This document shows, piece after piece, positions 1 through 13,300 of a DNA stretch of 64,000 nucleotides (position 1 is its first letter; the number at the start of each line of letters is the position of its first letter). The notes beneath the pieces are model-generated. The model did no database searches and had not been told where the DNA came from. It was given only the letters and a program-made list of their open reading frames with translations. Source of the DNA: Turritopsis dohrnii (lineage: Eukaryota > Cnidaria > Hydrozoa > Anthoathecata > Oceaniidae); NCBI GenBank assembly GCA_027922465.2, contig BQMF02000236.1, forward strand, positions 372,001-436,000, given 5' to 3'. The translations under genes and the position numbers were made by a program.

Positions 1-1900
1 GATCTGAATAATCTGAATATCTTTCGATTTGCAATGAGTATACGAGGTTGTATCATCAGCGTACTGACATACCGAACTGTCGACAACATCTTGTAGATCT
101 ACTGTATATAATTGAACAAGATTGGTCCCAATACAGATCCTTGAGGAAGTCCAAAGTGAACAGTATCTAATGGTGAAGATTTATCACCTACTTGGACGAA
201 TTGTTTTCGATCACTCAGATAAGAAAGCATCCATAGCGTAGCTTCTTTCGAGAAACCAAGATGACATAACTTCGTTAGTAGTATTAGCGGGATTCGGAAA
301 AATCATGTGTCGTTTACACGAAACTGTTTTTCTATAGATTTGTAGGGAATTATATACAACTTAGTAGAGTTGTTCGTGAATTTTTCCCTACAAAGTCATT
401 AGAAATATCACATGAACACTTGAAATAAGCGTGCAAAGTAATGATGTTTCTTTTGATACAAGAAAAGGCTTTAAATCCCCAAAGTAACTTTTTATTATTT
501 TAATTCTCACAAGTAATTGATTTTTTTCGTGTAACAGGTTCGTCGGTCTTACGAATCTCCCTAATTTTAAAGTCTACCGTAGCAAAGGCTTTTGAGTAGT
601 CTAAGAACGTTGCCAAAGCTACTTCACCATTTTTCATTGCTTTGATTATGTCGTCACAGATCTTCAAGAGAAGTGTATTAGTTGAATAGCTTTTTCTGAA
701 ACCGGACATAGTATCTTCATAAACGTTATGTGAAGATATAAAGTCACATATTTGCTTTGCTATCAGTTTCTCGTATATATTTGACAAAACATAGGTAATA
801 TTGACACTGGGCGGAACTGATCTGGCGAGTAAGCATTGCTAATCTTAGGGATTGGAGAAACTTTACCAATTTTCCATTGTCGATGGAATTTGTTCTCTTC
901 GATACCAGCATTGATTACAGGTGAAGCTAGGTATTCTAAAACTGGTTTAATAAATTGAACTGACATATGGTCAAAACCAACAGAACAATCCACACGTAGA
1001 GAATTAAGTTCTGTAATAACGTCTTGATATGTGACTGGTTTGAAGTGCAGTTCTTGACGATCAAACGGAGTTAGTTAGATGTTGCACATGACTTTTAATG
1101 ATGTTGTATACGAGTTGATGTTGACATATAATGTTGGTTAAGTGCAGAAGGATCAAGGCTAATTGCTTCTTTATTCGGATTCAAAAGGCGATGGATAAGC
1201 TTCCAAATTGTCTTGAGTCGCTTTGAGCTTAAAGGGTTTTTGAAGAAAGGTCGTTTCGTATTTTTGATTCATTGTGTTAACTTGTTTCGAACATCTCTAA
1301 ATGCAGTCCAGTCTTCTTTTGATTGTGTTTGATATGCTTCATACCTCAAATTTCTGCATTCAAATTTTAGTTCAGCTATATCTAAATCCTTTAACCATGG
1401 AGCCGGTGGTCTTGTCACTTTGATTGTTTTCAAAGGAGCATGGCGGTTAAGATAATATTAGATCGTTCAGTATAATCAAGCTTATCGTCTGCTGATTCAA
1501 TCCCATACACTAGATTTAAGGGTAGTGTTGAAAAATCATGTATATAAACGTTTAGACAAAACTTGCTAAGACCCCGTATTACTTTAAAACGTGGTTTAAA
1601 CCGTGACATTCTTGTGTTTATACAAGCATACACAGTGTCATGATCACTAATTTTAGGTGTCGGCAGTACATCACAAACTTTTACTTTACAGCAATTGTTC
1701 GTCACTATATGGTCAATTAGCGAAGATCCTTTACGTGTCGGTTTTGTTGTGTTGAATTATGGGAGTTGAGAATATCGGTGTAAGACTGTGTAACTTTTGA
1801 TTTTTCAAGAAGATTTATATTACAATCTGTCCTTTTCATTGTACTGTTGCTTTTACAAGCAAGGCATCAAGCTTTTCCAACCACGAAATTTTGCCACACT
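1..1900 (-). mobile_element. Decayed non-LTR (LINE) retrotransposon, endonuclease plus reverse transcriptase
   Basis: Read on the minus strand this is a LINE-type retrotransposon body broken by stops and frameshifts. The end of an apurinic/apyrimidinic-type endonuclease is visible at about 1430-1705 (an ISDHD motif followed by a spacer rich in Arg and Lys). The linker and early reverse transcriptase follow, with FRPVSILP at about 800-990. The segment at 500-787 has SGFRKSYSTNTLLL and the DYSKAF catalytic motif (block A). The GLPQGSVLGPILF block lies at about 115-180 and the QYADDT catalytic box at about 45-85. About 200 bases around 300-535, between the DYSKAF and GLPQGS blocks, do not translate as reverse transcriptase and look inserted. 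The element continues left of the window. It resembles CR1/Jockey-like elements common in invertebrates. It cannot encode an active protein as it stands. Confidence 0.85.
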
Positions 1901-3375
1901 CTTGAAAGTTCGGTTGATAGAGTACACATAACAATGTCTTACTGTACTTATTCTTTCATTCTATTTCCAGCCATAAATGCTCAATATCATCATCCAGATT
2001 GGAAATATCACTTCGCATTTTGAACTTAAACTCATCTCGTAAGATAATGAGCTGTTATATGGGATTGTTCACAAATGACGTCAACCATTTTTTCAAGATT
2101 TTTGACCCCCTCCCCCCTCTGTCAACCTGCGTCAACTTTGCGTTGCCCCCTTCCCCTCAGTTGACGTCATCGTTTCATAAGAAAATTTTGCTTAATTAGA
2201 AAAATCAAGGTTCTGAAAATTGTGAAGGTTGACGTCAACAGACATCTAGATAGTGTAGTTTTGTTTTTTATTAATTTGTTCCGAAATAGCTGTGTTATCA
2301 ATGAGGGTCCTACGAAAGAGGTCTAAAGAGCCTTTGTTTGGGCTACGGGAGGGTTAGGGTGGTGTGGTCAAATTCCTGAGCAGTCGATTTCATTGTTTTA
2401 ATATGACTAGGTACCGTAATTACGACAAATGATCCATTTGTTTTGTGAAAAATAATTTCCCTTCTTGCCACTATCGCCCCATTATCATTTTGTCAAAACA
2501 TTAGTGCCTGAGCACAAACAACAAAATGCAAAAGTTATTACTAATTGGGACAACTGTTTTATTACGTAATGGGATCGGCTTTATTACGAATTAGGCCAGG
2601 TATTACAAATTTAGGCTGAATAAGTTATGCTTTTAATTTTTGGAAAAATCTCACCTTCCATGTTCTAAAAAAAAACGAAGTCCTTATGAAAAAAAAACTT
2701 TTACTAAAATCGTTGCGAAAAAGGTGATTTCCGTCTCTTTCTTTCGTTCCAACTTTCACATTTGATCGTTTCTGCTGTATTATTGGTTACGGTTGATCAG
2801 TCTTTAGCTGAAACGGAAAAACATAAAGTTGAACATGTTAAACTTTCTGGAACACCAATCAAAATTCGTTTTCTAAATGCGGCAAAATGTGTTGGATAAA
2901 TAATCAAAGCATTTTCACACTAAATGAATGTATCTGCGAAAATCATCTAGACAAAAATCATCTATACTGAATCATCTGAAAGACTTATTGAAGTTTATAA
3001 GATCAGGAAAAATGTTTTAAGTGATCACATAAACAAGAGACCCAGGGTCTCTTGCCTTTTCGATATACGGACAGCATGTGTAGAACTTGAATCAACTTCC
3101 CATGGAACAGAAAGTTTTCTGAACAAGCGACGTAAACATTTACTGTACCCATTATGCACAGTAACGTTTTCTTGACAATCCCATCTGCGTTCCAAGAAAA
3201 AAAGATATCTATGTGGAAATTCCCTTTAACTTGCACACACGCTAAGTTACAAGTCGAAACAAAGAGAATATAAGAGAATACCTGTAAATTGAGCATTGAC
3301 ACTTTGAATTTTGGTTTTCTTTTTCATGCCGAATCGTCTGCAACCTAAGATTGATGAAATTTAATCACCCTTAAA
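1900..3375. other. Non-coding repeat-bearing spacer
   Basis: I see no convincing gene here. The stretch has three copies of the octamer TGACGTCA (near 2076, 2162 and 2230) around a C-rich pyrimidine tract, described as a separate finding. The remainder is AT-rich sequence with poly-A runs near 2660-2700. Short frames on both strands lack homology I can recognise. Confidence 0.5.
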
Positions 3376-3590
3376 CTTCGAGGATAAGTATACAGGTGAC
3401 TAACGCACCTAGTTCGAAGACAATGTTTCACCTGAGGTGGGTTTTCACTGCCGGCTAGTCAGTCACACAGTAGAATAAAAGTGAACAACCAAAACGAAAG
3501 AAACAATTCTTCCATAATTATTGTTTCCTATTCTTGTTTTCATTGTTTTCGAACCAGGTGCAATAGTCACCTCTATACTTATCCTCGAAG
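3376..3590. mobile_element. 215-bp inverted-repeat element (MITE-like)
   Basis: The left end CTTCGAGGATAAGTATACAG (3376 onward) is matched by the reverse complement of the right end (3566-3590), with a single mismatch over 25 bp. There is no coding capacity. The size and terminal inverted repeats fit a miniature non-autonomous DNA transposon. A target duplication is not clear by eye, so the family is unassigned. Confidence 0.75.
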
Positions 3591-4707
3591 AAATTATTTT
3601 TCACCGCGGCATCATCACTTTCTGTCGATTGTAGAAACGTGATTGTTGTTCGAAATGAAAACGAGGTGAAAGCCGCCATGATGGATAAAATTATGAATTT
3701 ATGGGGCTAAGAAAGGATATTAAGATCACGTATAAAATGCTTTTTTTCAGCACCAGGAATAACTCTTTAGTTATTGGTGAAAGAAATTGGCATATCTACT
3801 AAAGTTTTCGCGTATACTTGATAAATATGTTTATAATAAATGTGATGGAAATGAAAACGTTAATACTTTGTTTGCCACCATATTAGTTTTAGGGGGTAAG
3901 AAGATAACTTTTATTAAGCATTGTTAAATTTCTTTTTCCCTAATGAAAGCTAAAAGCGGCTGAGATGTTTTTTGTGCCACATATTTTTCCTGACACACCA
4001 CATATCCGATTTATCCGAGTAATCCGTGGTGTGATGGTCAGCAGTGCATCTTGAACCAACTATTCAAAGCAATTTTATTCAAAATTCTACATTGCATTGA
4101 TTTGATTTGTTATTCAGTCGAAAAACAACAACAGCAAAATAAATTTGGGCTTAATTTGGACCAAATTTGCGAAGTGTTTCAATTTTTATGAAAAAAGATC
4201 ACTTTTGAAAATTTGACCTAGAGTAGACCCGCAATGCCCTTTTAACGCCAAATTTAAATAGGATTTGACAATCTATTATGATGCAAAGAATAACAAGGCA
4301 TGTCCGCTAAAATTGCGAGTGATGTAAGTCATCAAACGTACAAACCACATCAGTTTGGTCTGTTGTGTCTTTCTGATCTGGCACTGTAGAAGATAGATTA
4401 AGGTGAATCCGTTCGTCGCTTATTTTTTTAGAAATTATTCGTTCAGTGGGAACAGAATAACTCCGCAAAAATTTTCCTTCTTCATGAAAAGCGATGAACT
4501 TATTTTTAGTGATCTTGTGATCAGAAATCTAACATCAAAGAAGTACCGCATAGCAAGATAAAAGAATCTTTAGTTTCTGAAAAATTTAGTATTTTATTTT
4601 AGTATTTCAGTAATTTTCTAGTAATTTTTTTTTTCAGTTTCCACTTCAAAAGAAACTATTTTAACGTTACAGTGTGTTGTTTTGGAATTGCGTAAATTTT
4701 AGCTACG
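3591..4707. other. Spacer without recognisable gene
   Basis: AT-rich DNA with no frame I can assign. The segment near 4400-4460 (TTCGTCGC, then CAGTGGGAAC) resembles words at 5045-5060 and around 61020-61070. It may therefore be the edge of another dispersed repeat. Confidence 0.4.
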
Positions 4708-5031
4708 ATGCCAAAAAATTACAGTATTCGCGACGATGAACTCCTCCCAATCGAGGTTCAAAAGTACCCTTGTATTTATGACAAGGCTGATGTTGGTCAT
4801 AAGAAAAAAGACCTATTCAAAACGCCTGGAATTTCGCTTCGATTTCCTTTCTCGTCGTCTTTGCAAAATCACATACAAAGGTGCAAAAAGCCTGTCTGCT
4901 CTTGCTTCGTCCATATTCACCTGGTTACTGATTTTTTTGCGTGTCTTTTCATTATACGTTCTTTGCAATGGGAACAGAAAAGCGACGAACGTTTCGGGAG
5001 CCAAATAAGCGCGGAGTTTATAACAAAATAG
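4708..5031 (+). pseudogene. MADF-like domain ORF fragment, probably transposon-associated
   Basis: The 107-residue frame begins with an Asp-Glu-Leu-Leu-Pro-x-Glu-Val-x-x-Tyr-Pro-x-x-Tyr-Asp pattern. This resembles the start of MADF (Myb/SANT-like) DNA-binding domains, which typically read LI..V...P.LYD. The conserved continuation is lost within about 40 residues and neighbouring frames carry overlapping ORFs, so a frameshift or decay is likely. MADF proteins often accompany Harbinger/PIF-type DNA transposons in invertebrates. A pyrimidine tract ending in CAG lies just upstream (about 4620-4636). It could equally be a chance frame, since only the first 30 residues look meaningful. No partner transposase ORF is visible nearby. 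Confidence 0.3.
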
Positions 5032-5578
5032 GCGCTGAATTATTTTCGTCAGTGGGAACTAGGCTTAAAGGAACCATTGTGTGATCTTAACTGGTTCATC
5101 ACAACAGGTACTTCCATAAAACTTATGTAGTTAATAAAAAATCATATATTCATAAAGAGAATTTTTTTCTCAAACGAATAACTGAACATGCCACGTAATA
5201 AACAGCTTTAAAACATTCTGAAAATACGCAATAGCAAGGCCTGTAGTTGCTAGGTAACATAGGCGTTCTATGAAGGGGATGTTATGATTGGCTCTTTTGT
5301 TCGTGTTGATGATTTTACAAGAAAAACATGAAAATAGAAAAATAGAAAGAAAAAAATGATGTTAACAAAACAATATTTCCGAACTTGTTGTATAAAGGCG
5401 TCTTCCCACCCCCCTGTTCACTTGCGAATTGTTAACAACAACACACGTTTTTTTTTATTTGATGAATTTAAATCAAAGATGTTGAAATTATTGAAAAATT
5501 GAATTGTTGAGTAGATCCAAGGAATTCTTTTTGTCGATGGTGGATATGAGCCTGTTGAAGATATTCGCGTAATTAAAT
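5031..5578. other. Short spacer upstream of the 5.6-kb ORF
   Basis: AT-rich DNA containing AATAAA-like words and a T-run at 5449-5457. It would hold the promoter and 5' UTR of the downstream ORF if that ORF is a gene. No defined element is seen. Confidence 0.35.
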
Positions 5579-6376
5579 ATGTTAGGGCCGCCAAAAACTG
5601 CACCGAAACCAAAAAATGTGATTTTAACATCCTCGAAAAGTGACAAAACTAACTGCACTGTGATTGGTCCAGAAAATATCGAACTTTTGGTTTTAAAAGA
5701 TGGAGAAAGGTTCATTAAACGGCATAATACGAACGACAAGAATGATCATGCAGCAGATGATCGATTACCAACGAAAGAATCGTCAGCTGAACTCGTTCAA
5801 AACGTAGTATCGAATAAAAAATATAAACAGAACCAGAACGCATGCGCGACAAATGTAATGGATGAAATGAAACTTTTATTGCCAAGACGAGATTATTTTC
5901 AAGACGAACCGTGTTTGACATTGCTGTCGGACAGTGTTCCGTTTCGCCTCCAATCCGGTGAAGTAATTTCTCAGGATCTTGGATCGGTGACGAAACGCGT
6001 TGATGAGAGAGATAAAGATTTCGGCGTCGGAACGAAAGTTTGTATGCTAGAAGACAGCGCACGCCACAGTGTCGAAATATTGGAGAGTAAGTCAGAAAAA
6101 CCAACTAGAAAGGTATCGAGAAGCGATACAATTAAAAACTTGAAGGAACAATTTTTTAAAACAAGTCGAAACGACGCCGTAAAAAAAAAGCCGACACCTT
6201 CAATTCAAAACACGATAAACGACGTCAATTTTTTGACGATGCTTTTTCTTTCGGTAGAAGCCGACTATCCGCCGATATTTCTGGAAACGCTGGCAAAAAA
6301 CGAACAGTTTACAAGCTTGCTAAAGAGACACTCGAGCACAGAATCAATAAAATTGCTGCTGTCGATGTTCTCCTAA
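5579..6376 (+). CDS. Unrecognised intronless 265-residue protein
   Basis: A continuous 265-codon frame is long for such AT-rich DNA and uses mixed codons, so it is probably a real gene or a single coding exon. I do not recognise the family. It is hydrophilic, with many Lys, Asp and Glu residues, and shows no signal peptide or membrane segment. A Pro/Lys-rich start (residues 1-15) is followed by a long charged middle. The C-terminal 50 residues look structured, with LSVEADYPPIFLETL at about 224-238 and then a leucine-rich helix to the end. That short motif also occurs in the ORF at 21126-21731. The start is the first ATG in frame, with stops just upstream. It points towards SCFD1, whose 3' end lies about 1 kb away. 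Confidence 0.55.
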   Translation: MLGPPKTAPKPKNVILTSSKSDKTNCTVIGPENIELLVLKDGERFIKRHNTNDKNDHAADDRLPTKESSAELVQNVVSNKKYKQNQNACATNVMDEMKLLLPRRDYFQDEPCLTLLSDSVPFRLQSGEVISQDLGSVTKRVDERDKDFGVGTKVCMLEDSARHSVEILESKSEKPTRKVSRSDTIKNLKEQFFKTSRNDAVKKKPTPSIQNTINDVNFLTMLFLSVEADYPPIFLETLAKNEQFTSLLKRHSSTESIKLLLSMFS

Positions 6377-7396
6377 CTCAATTCTGAATTTTCACTGGCG
6401 ACACAAGGGAAGAAATAACCACTTTAATAATGAATTTCCATATGTATAACAGTATTGTTTTTCAAAACCAAGCAAAAAAAAACAAACAACATTTCGTGAA
6501 AAAAAAATTAGTGTAAAACTCTACAAATCTATGGGATAAAATAAATAATTTATACTTCGAAATAACGTAACCTATTCGCCAGAACCATTGCCACAAATAG
6601 CTTTCCTGCGAAATGAAATTGGTAGAGAAAAGAAATTTAAGAAGTGTTTCCAAGATGATCTTCATCTTCTTGAAGAACAATGGAAAGTAGTAATGTCAGA
6701 TGTTGCTACGAAGGGAAGGGAAGGTACGGTAAAAATTTCTGTTAGAAAGAGCGAGTAACAGAAAATATTTACAAACATCACCTTGCAGGTCCGTTGGAGG
6801 AGCTATATTGTATGGTTACTTATGCCATGACCGTTTAATGTAACCATAGCAACGGATTTACTACTTTGCTACTGCAAGAGATTTCCCCCAATTGTCTGTT
6901 TGAAGATAACGAAACGTTGTGAAGGCAAACTTTCTATTAGGGAATTTACATGAGCGCACCAATCACTTGTCTATCTCATTTGTTCAACATTTCGATATCT
7001 CATTTGTTCAAGAGGGATTGCCACTGCCGACATCAACACATCAATGCAACCCTCAGTTCCTTAAAATAGTTCATTATCTTCTAACATCTGTCTAAATCAT
7101 TTACACAGTGTTTTAAAGCAAAAATTGGGGCCTAAAAGTGATTGGATTCCGTATTTATTTTATGAAACTTTCCTGGTAGAATGGGACTGAGAATAGCTAA
7201 GCGATTGAAAATATTTATCGTCTGCCAGGAATTTAACATGGGCAATATTCAGAAACCTATCTAGCATACACAGTCAACCAGGAATTGGTTCGACAGCGGT
7301 CAAATTCTCCACCAACCGTTCCTTCTTCTCGATCGAATGATTGTCCCCTATGACCACACCTTCAGGAATTTTTAAAGCTGTGGACCCAAATCTCTG
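6377..7396. other. Intergenic stretch between the unknown ORF and the SCFD1 3' end
   Basis: This contains the probable 3' flanks of both converging genes. The part around 6955-7110 resembles 58090-58250: both contain an ACCAATCA..TTGTTCA stretch and a GAxxTTxCCAxTGCxGACATCA stretch. That makes it a dispersed repeat copy. No coding region is recognised. Confidence 0.45.
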
Positions 7397-10300
7397 CTAC
7401 TCTTCGCCCAGATGTTCAAGCTAAAACAAAGAAAATTAACAACATCAAAATGAACTTATCTTATCTACATGTGTGCCTGAATATTAAACGATTCGTTGAT
7501 CTCGAACATGGTAATGACAGCCAAGAGGATTGTGCAGATAACGAAAATGATGACTCAAAGGACGATAATGCACTTGCATATAAAAACCACATGCACATCT
7601 GCGCGTAACATGTTCATACCTGCTTTAGAAATTGCGTAGCATTGAAGATCTCACTACATCCATAAGTGATTTTTTTCGTGTTATTCCCTTGCCGCTGATA
7701 GGAGATAGAAAAACAAGATTAACGAACAGACACAAAGACGCAGAGACTCGACAACATTTAAGGTAATGAACTGCTCTTATTAAATGAAACGAGAAAAAAA
7801 GTAAATCACCTTTTCGTAAGCGACGAGATTGGTGTATTCAATATAATTCCCGCCTCCAACAACAAACACGATGGCCTATAAGAGAGATCAGAATTCAACT
7901 TATTAACGCCCCTCGTCTTATTTGGGCGTCTTAATTGGGCGTTTCAAGACAGATGCGATCGAGCATTTCAACTTTGTAACAATCGCATTCAAACGTGTGT
8001 AAGTAGTTATGCTTAGATAGGCTACACCTTTCTGGTGTCCGAGGAAAGTGTGTGGTCCTTCGCGATGTTTGCAGAGAAACGAAAATGTTTTAGGAAGGTC
8101 ATTTTTCAAGAAGATTTTTCAAGAATAGAATGCAAAAGGCTTTTCTATCCAACTTATTTAATAATGAAAATAATTTTCTTAAAAGGATTTTTCTATTTGC
8201 TTTGTTGGTTCAAAAACAACCGTTTATTCGTCCAGGTCAAAGGCCTCACCAAATCATTCTTTTTATTAGACTGGACCATTGAGAGTGTTTACGGAAACGT
8301 TCTCACTTAAGAAGCCAACTCATGGCCGTTTGAAAACAAGTTGTAAAGAGTTAAGTTTTTCTCTAACCTCTTGGAATGTTTTTGTACGTTGTGCAGATTC
8401 ATTGACTTTCAACATTTTCGGATCAAAGTATCTGTAATCCTCGATTTCAGGGATGTTTTTCTGGTCCATGATGGCGTCCGTTATTCGCGTAATCGGCAGG
8501 TTTTTCGTTCCAACCACTAGACTTTTTACACCTTCCATCACAAACTGTGAACCTGTGCTCATGATCCTTGAGAACATTGCGCTGTATGTACTTTGTCCCG
8601 AGCCGGTTTGAATAGGACCAGACGTAACTTTATTGAACGTCTTCCATCTTTTGATGTAGGAAACACACCTTGTATCGCATCCTGACGCTTGTAACGCTGT
8701 AACGTGTTGGTCGATCTCTGCCTGAAATAATGAACGATGTAATAAAATGTTAATAAATAACCGGATGTGTCCAATCTTTAACGATTGGTTTTTCCACCAG
8801 TCAACTTGCAATTAGGTAGTTGATATTGATTTCAAGCTCTGTCTCATCAAAAAGCTTTTTGGGATTAATATGCTGAACGAAATTACATCAAGTACTTATA
8901 TCAAAATTGAAAATAAATATACAAAACTGCAAAATCAACTATTTCTAAAAAATCTCTAAACTGATTGGCTATTAAATTTGAATACAAAAAGAAAGTTAGA
9001 ATTCTTGAACGTCCATATTTTCACCTATAAGAGCTTAGTTTTCGAATATTTTGTTACAGTACATGAGCACATGACATCATACACGATTGCTTTTCCTGCC
9101 TGCTTACACAAGTTTACTGAATGGATACCAGTGTAACATGCCCTTAGAAGACACGAAACCTGACTGGAACATTTCGCTTCAATAGGAAACCAATTGAAAA
9201 ACGTTGTTCACATCCTTGTTAATCGTTCACAAGGGAATTTCAAGCTGTTTTAAGATTTACCAGTTTGAAAAAAATCACCCATTTCACCCAAATTCATGTA
9301 AACTCATAATATAAAAAAATAATGAAGAAAAGCAAAAACGTATCACCCTATATAATTCTCAAGTAAACTCGGCCACAACAGCAACAATAAAGTTGGGAAG
9401 AGTCTACTAACACTTTTTTGGTTTGACAAAAAATAACCATACAGCTGTGGCATACCTGTGACATACTAGGCAAAGATAGGTAGTAGATCAGAAACAAGCG
9501 AAGTTTGTCTTCAGGTGAGCCAGCTAAAATATAACAAAATGAGAATAGTGTCATAGTACTGAATAGATTGGGATACATACACATTAAATAAACACAAGAA
9601 GTTTATAAAAAATGCTTTTTCATTAAATTAATAGTGTTTATCAATCAACTATTTCTCAACCTGATGTGTGTTTGAATTAAATAAACAGTACCTTCTGGAT
9701 CGTTGATAATATCTAATACCGATGTATCCTATAAAAGAATAAAAAGGTTAATTAAAAAAAAATGAAGGACAATGGGTGTGCACATCGACATCATCATCAA
9801 CAACGTCGTCATCTTCATGATCATTTTACAAGTTTAAATCCATTTTCGATGTGTGTATGGGTTATACGAATTTCGATGACTTTCCTATCCTTAACTATCC
9901 CTTCCAATGTTTCTTTCTTTTCTAGATTTAGATTTGCTGTAACAAACTGCAGCACTGGGGATAACAAACTTATACACAAAACAATTTATCACACACAGTG
10001 TATAAGTAACAAATACATATTGTCAGAAGTTGAAGACGTAAATAGTCAATTGCACAAACAACGAAAAGTCAAATTATTTGATAAACACAAGACTTACTAA
10101 ATTTGATTTGCTCATAATTTTTTCTTCTATTTCAAATAACACATCAAGCTTTCGGTGCTATGAGGAAACATCCAAACAGAAGATAAGAACATTCAATCAA
10201 AAAGTGTAAACAAGAGTTTTGTTATTTTGGCCTTCCATCTGTAATGGTTGGTCTGCCCACTGGTTTGCCATATACCAGCAGAGATACATATATCACTGCT

Positions 10301-13300
10301 CTAACTTACAAGAGGAGCAGTGTGCAGTCAGTAGATATGCACATCAGAGTAGATTATCAAGATACAACATGAATGTGACCTGGAACGTAGGTTGTGGCAG
10401 TCACCTTTGCAGTTCCTAACCGCTACACCATCACTGTGCAACACAAGAATAACATAGTGGAATACTAAACCTTAATATGTTCAAGCATTGCTGTTGCTAT
10501 GTTCATGTGCATGTCAATCAATCGTTTCTTTTCAAGAAGTTCTGGTAGTGAGCTACAATCAAAACATACCAAGCATTGCAATAAGAAGTAAAGTAAAAGG
10601 TAAAACAGGTAATTTATTTATTCATTGATGATATTTATTTATTCGTGATGGATCCATCTTATCATCAGCAATAGTTTAGTACCTGACAGCGTCAGTTAAA
10701 CGGGAGGTATTTTCAGACCACATATTCTCAATTACTTCATCGTCTTCATTTTGAACTCCCTAATGCCAAAAACATTGAAATATCACATAGTGATTATGTA
10801 CCAATCTTGAAATTGAAAAGAAGTTTTTCTTACCATCATATTTTTGAGTTTTTTTACTTCTTCTTCTGATGTACGATATTCATCAAGTTCCTTTTGAATG
10901 GATTCAGCAACATTTGGAAAAGGACTAAACATTTTTTAAAAAAAATTTGGGCGATCAATTTTCATGTACATTCGTTCTAGACATTCCGTAAGCTTTTTAG
11001 ATTTCTCAAAATGAAATGCTAAGTCAAATGTTAACTTACTTATAATAACTTAAAAAGAAACAAAAAATTAGATGGCCTACAAAGTTTTCAACTAACAATG
11101 TCTTCATTCTGCATTTGTCAAAAGTGAATATTGTTCAAATCCCCATTATGAACAAAAATCCACAGAAAGTTTTCAACATTCCAAAAAGTGAATCCATCTG
11201 TTAAAGTAGCAACAGATAAAATTGATTTGAAGCGATTTAAGTTCCTACCTTGCCTTGTGCTGACTCCAAAACTTATCTTTTACTGACAAATCATATTTCT
11301 TTGCTTGCTTTTTATGTGATGTAGTATTTTCAACTGCAACTTGCTCCGGTTCTGTTATAGCGACACGGTTCAGTTGTAAATCCTAGCAATAAAACAATTA
11401 TCAAAAAAGGGATTTATATACGGTGTTTACGTAAACTGAAAAGTACACATGTTCTGAATGTTGATTTTGGTCAATGCACATAGGTGAACTGCACAGCAAT
11501 AATATAAATTAGACTTTTCTGAAGACTTACAAACACATCATGACAGAGAGCTTGATAGGTCCATGTGTGATGAAGTGGTGTACACAAGTCATTATTCCTG
11601 TCTAATATAATCAACACGGGTCTTTGAAAGCTAGACAGAAAATTGAGTTGAATTAAACAACATCCTAAAACAACTACAATTACAACTACCTTAGGCTGAC
11701 TTTTTCTTGCGTCAGTAAAATTTTGCGAAAACGAATGAACACAGATTTAACGCAACCTAATTTTAGCGAATGACCCCTTAATTACGGAAAATTGCCAGGT
11801 AAAAAAAGGTAAAAAAAAAGTTTTGCTAAATTGAAATTTTCCGCAACTTTAATTTAGCGAAAATACGCTCATGTGCTAAAATCGCTAAAATAAGGCGACG
11901 CAAAAAAAAGTCGGCCTAAGGTACATCAAGTACAACTACGTACCTAAAGTTACCACATTGAATATCTGTTGTAAATAAACTATTTCTGGTGTCTTTCAGA
12001 TTATCTCGGATTTTCTTATCTAAAGTCTGTGTAATTGATAATTCATCATTACTACAACCAGGACCAAACTAATTCCTTTATTCAGATAGAAAATTACCTC
12101 TGCAACCATTTCCGCAGCATTTCCCTTAGGACATCTTATAACTGGTATGGTACCTAATTAAAAACAGTTCAAATTTATCATATTATAGAAGTAGTTTTTT
12201 ATCAATATAATATATGGGAACACTAAGGACGAACCTGTTGTAACTAGAAAGGAAAACAAACTGTCGACTAATGCATTGCAAATATTTTCAATATCTGTAT
12301 CACGAGCATCAGCTTTATTCAAGGCTGAAACGAAACAAAAATTATGACTTCTTTTTTAAAAAAAATATTCTAGCTTCATATCCAAAACCACTGAAAAATA
12401 CAGACATCAACATAAATAAAAATTACAGCCACAAATAATCGATCATTAAAAATAATCAATAACTAAAAATGATGGTGTTAACATTATCATTTTTTACTTT
12501 ACTTTGGGCAACTGTTCAATGTTTTATTTTCATTGATGATGTGTGTTCTAAAAATGAAAAGAAATTCTTCTATATACCGTAATATGATATGCTGTCCCTA
12601 TCATGATGCTTAACAGTGAAGAAATCGTGCTCAAGAGATATGAAATTCAAATATTGATCAACAACCTAAAAAACAGACAGAAATCTTTGAAGTAGTAGAA
12701 TCAAATTGGGTAAGATAAATTAAACACAATCCACTATAAAATGATAAATGACATAAAGATATAAAATTTGCTAAACAATTTAAAAATTGCCTCTATTTTT
12801 GAAAAAAATATAACCATTAGTAACTAAATTATCTGGACTATAAATATTTGGTATCTGACTCCATAACAAACCTACCATTATTCAAAAATTCACTGGCTCA
12901 GTGACTATTGATAGGAGACAGAACAAAAATCCTCTAGTGCTGTTGAATCTAAAAAACTTATATATACTTACCCTATTCCCCTGCATATAAACCCATCGGG
13001 CTCTTATATGAGTTTTCGCCGATTTTTGAACTTTTAATTTGAAAAACGTTCCCGTATAAAAGCCCATGGGCCCATATTTTTTATACTCAAAACAGCGATA
13101 AGATTGGGTAAATGAACGAGACAAATCATTTTTTTTTAAATAAGAGCTATTGTCTGTGGAAAAAGACAAAACAAAAGAGGCAATGGTTTAGAAGTACCAT
13201 GTAGATATGTCATTAAACGACAAGAAACTTATCTTAAGAAAGTGGAACATTTAATAAAGATATCTGTAAAAGTGACAAAGTTGTTTGAATAAATGCATCT

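Noticed and set aside
9762..10100. 112-codon plus-strand frame inside SCFD1
   Set aside because: It covers a SCFD1 intron, reaches the edge of an exon on the other strand, and shows no domain.
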